Source: Sesamum alatum
Lineage: Eukaryota; Streptophyta; Magnoliopsida; Lamiales; Pedaliaceae
DNA length: 64,000 nt
Assembly (NCBI GenBank): GCA_034509735.1
Contig: JACGWO010000011.1
Coordinates: 23,792,979-23,856,978, forward strand
Direction: 5' to 3'
Shown: positions 58,345 to 64,000 of the stretch, one piece after another
Layout: the number at the start of each line of letters is the position of its first letter
Position numbering within the stretch: the stretch's first letter is position 1
The notes under the pieces: generated by a model
Seen by the model: the letters and a program-made list of their open reading frames with translations, nothing else
What the model was told of the DNA's origin: nothing
The model's database searches: none
Program-made: the position numbers and the translations under genes

Positions 58345-59604
58345 TCTCTTGTTTTTCTTCTCTTTGCTTGGAAGTAGCAAAGATTGAGAAGCAGAAAGAC
58401 AGCAAGCAAGGCGTTGTCGGAATTTGTGTTGATGAAAATAAAGAAAGGGAGAGGCGAATTTCAAAGGCTGATATTGTTTGGAGCTTGTTTGTGAGAAATG
58501 GATGGGATACGTGGAAATAAAGTAAAGGTGTTGATTATTAAATTCCATTATTATTATTATTATCAAATAAACTAAAATATGACACAATGGAGTGGAAATG
58601 GACCAACCTTTTGTCTTAAATCCACAAGTTATTACAAAGATATTTTCTTTTCAATAATTAATTTTCAAACTCTGTATAGAGCAGCATCTTTACTCTATTC
58701 TTGCTGCTACCCTTACTTGTACTCTTTGCCTGATAAGCAAACAATATGTGGATTGCAACAATTACGCAAGCTATTATCCGTTCTGAATTTATCTGAGTCT
58801 CAATTTTAAAAAAACTCCTCATCAAGGAAATGAGGTCTTGAGAGTGATTACAAACTCTTCTTTTACAATGAATATAGAATTATTTAGGTTCGCATGCTAA
58901 TCGATAACAGGCGAGGAACTTGAGTGTCTTATAAATTTCAAGACATCCTATTTACAATGGATCGCATTTTCAGAATAAAATTATAAGATTTATATGAAAT
59001 TAGAACTTTGCGCCATTAAAACCGATCGCGTTGCATGCTGCCTCAGTTCTCTTTTGAATTTATTTTATTTTTTTAAAATTAATCCTAGATAAATTATTGA
59101 GTAGGCATATTTAGATGTGTAAAACAAAAACATAAATGGAAATTAAATATGGGTGTATGAAGGGAGTGGAATGGGATTTCTGATGGGGTGGGGATGCATC
59201 CATCTGACACGTGTGTGCATGCATTGGGTGAATAAGCTGCTGATAGCCCACAAATCTGTTCCACGTTTTATAGGAGGGATTCGTGGACGTGTTAACACTT
59301 CCCAATATTCATACTCATACTTGCTACCTACTACTCTGCCTAAAAATTTAAACACATGGCTACGCAAGTCTAATTTAATTGACAAAATTGAAATTATGAT
59401 ATTTTAAAGATTATAAGTTTGAATCTCGTCAATTTATAGAGTGTTGTGTCATTTAATAGTAGGTGTATTTTATTTTAATAATAAATGATTGGTATAGATT
59501 ATTATAATTATTAATAAGTTATTAGATATAAAATATTTCATATGAATTATGATAATCAATTTATTTAGAATAAATAATAGTTCACCGTTCTTATTTAAAA
59601 ATAG
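58345..59604. other. Upstream region of the 84-aa gene and spacer
   Basis: Leader and promoter of the minus-strand gene probably lie in 58,345-58,560, ending in an ATT repeat (58,548-58,563). From 58,600 to 59,604 I see no supportable gene; ORFs on both strands around 59,111-59,407 overlap and lack family resemblance. Confidence 0.4.
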
Positions 59605-59995
59605 AGTAAATTACAGCTATCTTTCCTAAGGCTTGGCATAATTACAAATACTCTCTCGTTGGTTGAAAAATTATTAATACCTCCTTGAGCTTTGTAACCG
59701 TCTAATAAATAACTCATTTTCGTCTATTTTTATCGGTGAATTGATAAAAAATGCCTTTATACACCGGATTATTTTTTATTTAATACTTAAATATTTTTGG
59801 ACTACAATGCGCATGAAGAGGTTTCTTAAATTTTTTACACAGAGGAGCAATAATGTAATTTGCCTCGACTTATTTTTTTACAATATAAATAAAAAATTCA
59901 ATGACAAAATGATTAATTTCAAACTTTGATATGAGGTTTGTAATTTTTTAAATAATTAAAAAATATTTATAATTGTATCAAATCAAACACACACT
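59605..59995. repeat. ~390-bp palindromic TIR repeat (second family)
   Basis: The interior 'gaagaggtttcttaaatt' and 'ttacacagaggagcaataat' are the inverse of the copy at 17,100-17,517. Outer 'ggcataattacaaatac' and 'tatttataattgtatcaaa' pair. No ORF. Confidence 0.6.
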
Positions 59996-61529
59996 CTTTG
60001 TACACATCAATGCAACTTTCTCAATAAAATAATGAAAAGGTGTATAAGATTAGGTGCTCTCTTTTGTCTGCATTAATTTCAATAATTAGTGCGGAAAGGA
60101 ATTTGGTGAGATAGAGTTACAAACTTCCCTGATTAAGATGATGATTCAAGAAATTTAAATTGGGGTCTTTAGAGCAGTGGATTCCTTCCACAACTAGCGA
60201 AGGGGGCCCCACTAATTAATTAATTCTAAACCATAATTATTTATTAACTAATAGGTAATAATACATTTTACATCCTTAAAATATGTCTTCATCAATTATT
60301 CCCTAAATCTATATAAATTTTCACTTAACCCATATATTAGAAATAATTCTTTGGAGAAAAATACTCTGACTATTAAGAATAAGATATATTCACTCTAATG
60401 CCCTCTATAATTAAATATATCAATCAATTTAAAATTTTTATCCAACCACATGTTTATAACTCCAATAATTTAAATTAATGAATAAATATAAATTTTTGCA
60501 TATTAAAATTTTATTTATGGGAATTTTAGAGTATATGCTCTATCCATGCCCAAAAACATCATTACAATATGTATGTATCTGAGACTGGATCTATATAAAA
60601 ATATTATGTACAAATTTGGATATAACTATCAAAATGGGTCCAATCTAGGTATTGCCCACCAAAAGTACTAACATTGATCTTATAATCTTATCAATACATG
60701 ACTAATTCAATATTAATTTATTAACATCGTAAGTGAATAAAAATTAAAATCAAAATGATCGATATGTTTTACTATAGAGGGTATTCAAAGTGAATATATA
60801 ATATTATTAATAGTTAAGAGTATTTTTGTTTATTTTTATTTAATTTAGATGATTATTACAAAGATGGGGCAAATGAACTTTTTTTTTTTTTTTAATTTAG
60901 AGGGTAATTAATGAAGATGACATAATTTAAGGGTATAAAAATATATTTAATCCATTCATTAAAAATAAATTGATGTATATGTATATGATGATGGTATAGG
61001 CCATGGGGTGTAGTAGCAGTTTGATATGGATAAGTCGCTTTCATTCCAGGAGGATGATCTGTGTATTTTATCTTTATCAAGAAAAATATCAACATATTAA
61101 GCGTAAGGGCCCCACTAACCATTTTCCTTCCAACTAATTCATTAATTATTAACCCAACCCCAACTTTTACGGTGGGTCTAGAAGGTGAAGGCGCAAACAA
61201 ATTTCATATGTTCTCCAATATTAAGGTTTATTTAAATTAATTTATGTGATTTTTTATTGATCAAGATATGATCTAATTATTTATGTTCGACAGAATTTAT
61301 TGTAATCGATTTACTTCATTTAATAATATTTATCATAACAAAAAATAATCTCAACTCTTGTTCACTTGTACCCAATCATACTTTAATTTAGTGGTCCAGG
61401 TTGAGTTTTTATGAACAAATTTTAATTATGGATGTAAGTTTTACCGAATATATGGCTAGTTATCTCATTTTATGTGAGTTTTATTATAATTTATTTATTA
61501 TTTTTAATTATATTATTGTATTTATGGAA
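59996..61529. other. AT-rich intergenic DNA, no gene seen
   Basis: The minus-strand ORF at 60,892-61,200 lacks a recognisable family. A T run lies at about 60,880-60,893. Nothing else identified. Confidence 0.45.
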
Positions 61530-61820
61530 TCTATACTATATATCTATGCTATATATTAAGGGAGCACACTTCTTTAGCGTCTCTCCCTTTTTTGATCTAT
61601 TTTTTTATATTTAATTTATTTTTTCATGTAACTTTCCACTCCTCATTATCGTTTAATAGTTTTTTTTTTAATTTTCATTCTTTGTCACTATTTTTTATAA
61701 ATTTAATATTAATTTATTAATTTTTATATACATTATTAAATAATACAAAATCATAAATTTTTCTTTTATATATTATTATAGAAGTTGCACACATGTAGTA
61801 GGGTGTGCCACAAATTACTA
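61530..61820 (+). mobile_element. Possible Helitron-like element
   Basis: Begins 'tctatactatatatctat' after an A. Near the right side 'gcacacatgtagtagggtgtgc' has pairing ends. The terminal CTAG is not preserved (CTAT). Weak. Confidence 0.25.
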
Positions 61821-62800
61821 TTATTAATTAATGAACTAAACTCAAATTCTTGAAATGTTAATGTACTTATGTGATTACCTGGTTAAAGGGAAAAAAAAAA
61901 AGTTGTTATTCACATGTTACACCAACACCTACACACATTTGCTCCAAATACATCAAATAATAAAATTCACCATTAAAGTACTATCGTATAATGTTTAAGT
62001 TTGAAGCCATTTAATCTTTATTATTAAATGTTATCAAACTCCATGAAATATATATGTATAAAACTCTACTTATATCAAGGTTATTGCAATGCTTGAGGTA
62101 GATACTACATATTTTATGATTATTGCTATTTTCTTTCAGGATTTAAAGCATTTTACACTTCTGTGATAATCAAAATGTTTAAAAATATCACATGTGTTAA
62201 ATAAAATGGTAAAAAATTCTATATGATCTTAAAATTTAGCAATTAACAGCAGTGGGACAAACATGCTTGGTCGGCAACTTGTTTACCCATTTGCTTTTTC
62301 TTAAATAACAAAATTGCCCCCATCCCCCAAAAATGCAACGTCTCGAATATGAAAACAATCCTTATTTAGGGTGAGAAAATCACAATTAAACAAGTTTTAC
62401 AAAACATCAGGGCCAAGATAGAACAAAAAACGAATGACAGAAGCCAAAGTAAAGATCGTTTCAAACTTGAGTCCTTGTACATATAGAGAATGGTGGCGAT
62501 TTTGTCATTTAAAAGGCAAAAATAAGTGGGTTCATTTTTACATTTTGAAGATCACATAGAATTTTTTTTAACCATTTTATGTAATACTAGGAATTTTTTT
62601 AAACATTTTGATTATCACTTGGCTAAAATACTTTAAATCCTTTTCTTTTGGCTGGGCTCCTATTTTTTTAGAGCCATGATTTATGTATAAAAATTCAAAA
62701 TAGTGAGATTCAAGTATATACCAAACACATGTAAAACAGTTTTTATGAAGTGACCCAACATTCCCAGTAAAGACCAAACAAAAACGCACTACAGTATCCG
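61821..62800. other. Intergenic DNA before the last gene
   Basis: No ORF or repeat border seen. Sequence becomes less AT-rich from about 62,750, likely the promoter of the gene beginning at 63,395. Confidence 0.4.
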
Positions 62801-62927
62801 ACATCGTCTGGAGATAAGAACACTTTATACGACAGCGTTCCACGTTAAAGCGAGCGCCGGCAGCGGAATGATAACTGAAAAAGCAAATGCAGATGCGGAA
62901 GATCCGTCTCTCTTTGGAGATCAATAA

Positions 62928-62946
62928 CACACACACACACACACAC
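62928..62946. repeat. (AC)n microsatellite in probable leader exon
   Basis: About nine AC units. The exon appears to end at a donor, 'ttcccag|gttt' at 63,012-63,014, giving a 5' UTR intron. Confidence 0.75.
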
Positions 62947-63282
62947 TTCAATCGGATTTGAACTCATTTACACATCTCTTTTATCCATTTGAACTTCATG
63001 CGAATTTCCCAGGTTTCACTTCTCCCCCTCTCTCTGTCCCTTTTTTTTTTTCTAAAAGTCATGAATCTCAGTTCCCGGTGCCGCGCCGGTGATAGTTGAT
63101 TTTTTCTTTCCCTTTTTTTTTTTTTGGTGGTTGAGTGACGGTAAAGATTAATTTAATCTGGGTGGTTGCTACTCTGGAATTTACAAATGTTACACGGATT
63201 AAAGGACGAAGTTTTGATTTTTTTTGAGTTGGGTGTTTATGGATGTTATGATATGTGATTTGGCTTGAATTGGTGGCAGAAG

Positions 63283-63414
63283 ATGCTGCAGAAAAGTTTC
63301 AAGCTTGTGCAAATTGCTCAAAATCTTTTCGAAATTATTTCTTTTTCTCAGAGATTTTTTGGATGTAGGGATTTGGTGAGTGCATGGATGAGTAATGGCA
63401 TTAGCAGAAGCTAG
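63283..63414 (+). other. Possible upstream ORF overlapping the main start
   Basis: The ATG at 63,283 opens a 43-codon frame (MLQKSFKLVQIAQNLFEIIS then ...SAWMSNGISRS) that stops at 63,412-63,414, 18 bases beyond the main ATG. A second mini-ORF (ATG 63,384) ends TAA at 63,393-63,395, overlapping the main ATG as TAATG. If the transcript includes this stretch, main-frame translation would be restrained. An acceptor-like 'gtggcag' at 63,279 is compatible with that. Confidence 0.35.
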
Positions 63415-64000
63415 GGCTGCTTGGCAGAGAACGGCCAACAGATGCTTGGTCCAAGAAGATGCGAAAAGAGCTCCTAAATTAGCTTGTTGTTCATCAGCGG
63501 CCCCTTCTGTTAAACAGGCTGAGACAGGACCTACAGGAGCAGCTGGTGCCCAAGATATTCCTACCCCCACCTCTCTGCCGTTTAATCACAATCCTTCCTA
63601 TTCTAATCTGTCACCAAATTCAAGATGGTGGCTTCAGCTGCAGCCAAATTATGGGTATCAGAAGGGTTTGATGGATGAACAGTTTACTTCCACGCAAGGA
63701 ATCCAAGAAAGCTCAGGAGACGTTGCAAGGAATATTATTGATCGGACTTCCCATGTCGAATCTTCCCTTGATAACCAGTTTAGCAAGAAAGATTTTTCGG
63801 TTGAAGATGGAGAGTTTGGAACATTCTGTAGCCGGGATTGCCAAGATCCTCTTAAGCTTGAAGCCAAGGAGGATTTTGGAGAGCTAAGGGGCGGAGGTCT
63901 TTTTTGTTCTGAAGTTTTGAAAAACGCGAATGATCTTTATTTAGATTCGGAATCATCCTGGATTGGGGCTGAGAAAAATACTCCATGGTGGCGAACTGCA
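63395..64000 (+). CDS. Plant-specific protein of unknown function, 5' part (At2g46550/At1g01240-like)
   Basis: The frame is open from the ATG at 63,395 to the window end (202 codons, no stop). It starts MALAEARAAWQRTANRCLVQ followed by EDAKRAPKLACC, then a Pro/Thr-rich stretch, NLSPNSRWWLQLQPNYGYQK and acidic/Ser-rich sequence up to ENTPWWRTA-like (EKNTPWWRTA). The pattern of an N-terminal AEARAAWQRTANR block and the RWWLQLQPNYGYQKG block is that of the uncharacterised family including Arabidopsis At2g46550 and At1g01240, from memory. Function unknown; Arabidopsis members are often described as transmembrane proteins, but no membrane segment is visible in this portion. The leader probably contains an intron from 63,013. 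Confidence 0.8.
   Translation, partial: MALAEARAAWQRTANRCLVQEDAKRAPKLACCSSAAPSVKQAETGPTGAAGAQDIPTPTSLPFNHNPSYSNLSPNSRWWLQLQPNYGYQKGLMDEQFTSTQGIQESSGDVARNIIDRTSHVESSLDNQFSKKDFSVEDGEFGTFCSRDCQDPLKLEAKEDFGELRGGGLFCSEVLKNANDLYLDSESSWIGAEKNTPWWRTA

Noticed and set aside
58096..58377. 93-aa plus-strand ORF
   Set aside because: Antisense shadow of the 84-aa gene.
62577..62951. 124-aa minus-strand ORF
   Set aside because: Its start includes the (AC)n microsatellite (VCVCV), no domain is visible, and it lies in the promoter/leader of the last gene.

Overview
The window reads as nuclear DNA of a flowering plant, a eudicot and possibly an asterid. It has GT-AG introns, several plant-specific gene families, a plant cytosolic tRNA-Phe, and AT-rich intergenic DNA full of Mutator-like (MULE), Helitron-like, pogo-like and Ty3/gypsy remnants. 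I cannot name the species from sequence alone.

Layout. 1-14.2 kb is repeat territory: terminal-inverted-repeat elements, two converging Helitron-like 3' ends near 6.1 kb, a truncated MULE (7.35-9.65 kb) sandwiched between two ~750-bp direct repeats, and an 88-bp-arm hairpin at 13.45-13.68 kb. 14.5-23.3 kb is a gene island: an intronless AAA-ATPase whose P-loop is broken by clustered indels, a PPR relic, an SR splicing factor of the RS31 type (4 coding exons, 1.3-kb second intron) and a KIC-like single-EF-hand calcium sensor on the minus strand. 24.9-30.4 kb is a chimera of degraded Ty3/gypsy pieces: one LTR plus an integrase tail on the plus strand, a ~45-bp tandem array, an antisense coiled-coil ORF, then gag plus another LTR on the minus strand. 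30,929-35,927 is a MULE bounded by long inverted repeats and a 9-bp target duplication. 38.4-39.2 kb holds a two-exon Yippee gene (minus). 42.6-46.2 kb holds a seven-exon WNK kinase (minus) with tRNA-Phe(GAA) just upstream. 47.3-49.6 kb is an LRAT/NC-domain protein and 50.75-52.41 kb a PPOX2-like FMN oxidase-family protein (both plus). 52.5-57.9 kb is again repeats, including a 1.36-kb foldback element. 58.1-58.3 kb encodes an 84-aa plant protein (minus). From 63.4 kb to the window end runs the start of a plant-specific gene of unknown function.

The genes are ordinary housekeeping and signalling genes and are not a functional cluster. As I recall Arabidopsis chromosome 2, AAA-ATPase, RS31a, KIC, PPOX2 and the last gene match At2g46620, 46610, 46600, 46580 and 46550 in the same order, so the unique DNA looks like a collinear block inflated by repeats. 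I found no convincing new multi-gene system. The items most worth a second look are the P-loop-confined frameshifts, the 13.5-kb hairpin, the chimeric retroelement with its antisense ORF, the direct repeats around the truncated MULE, and the large foldback.
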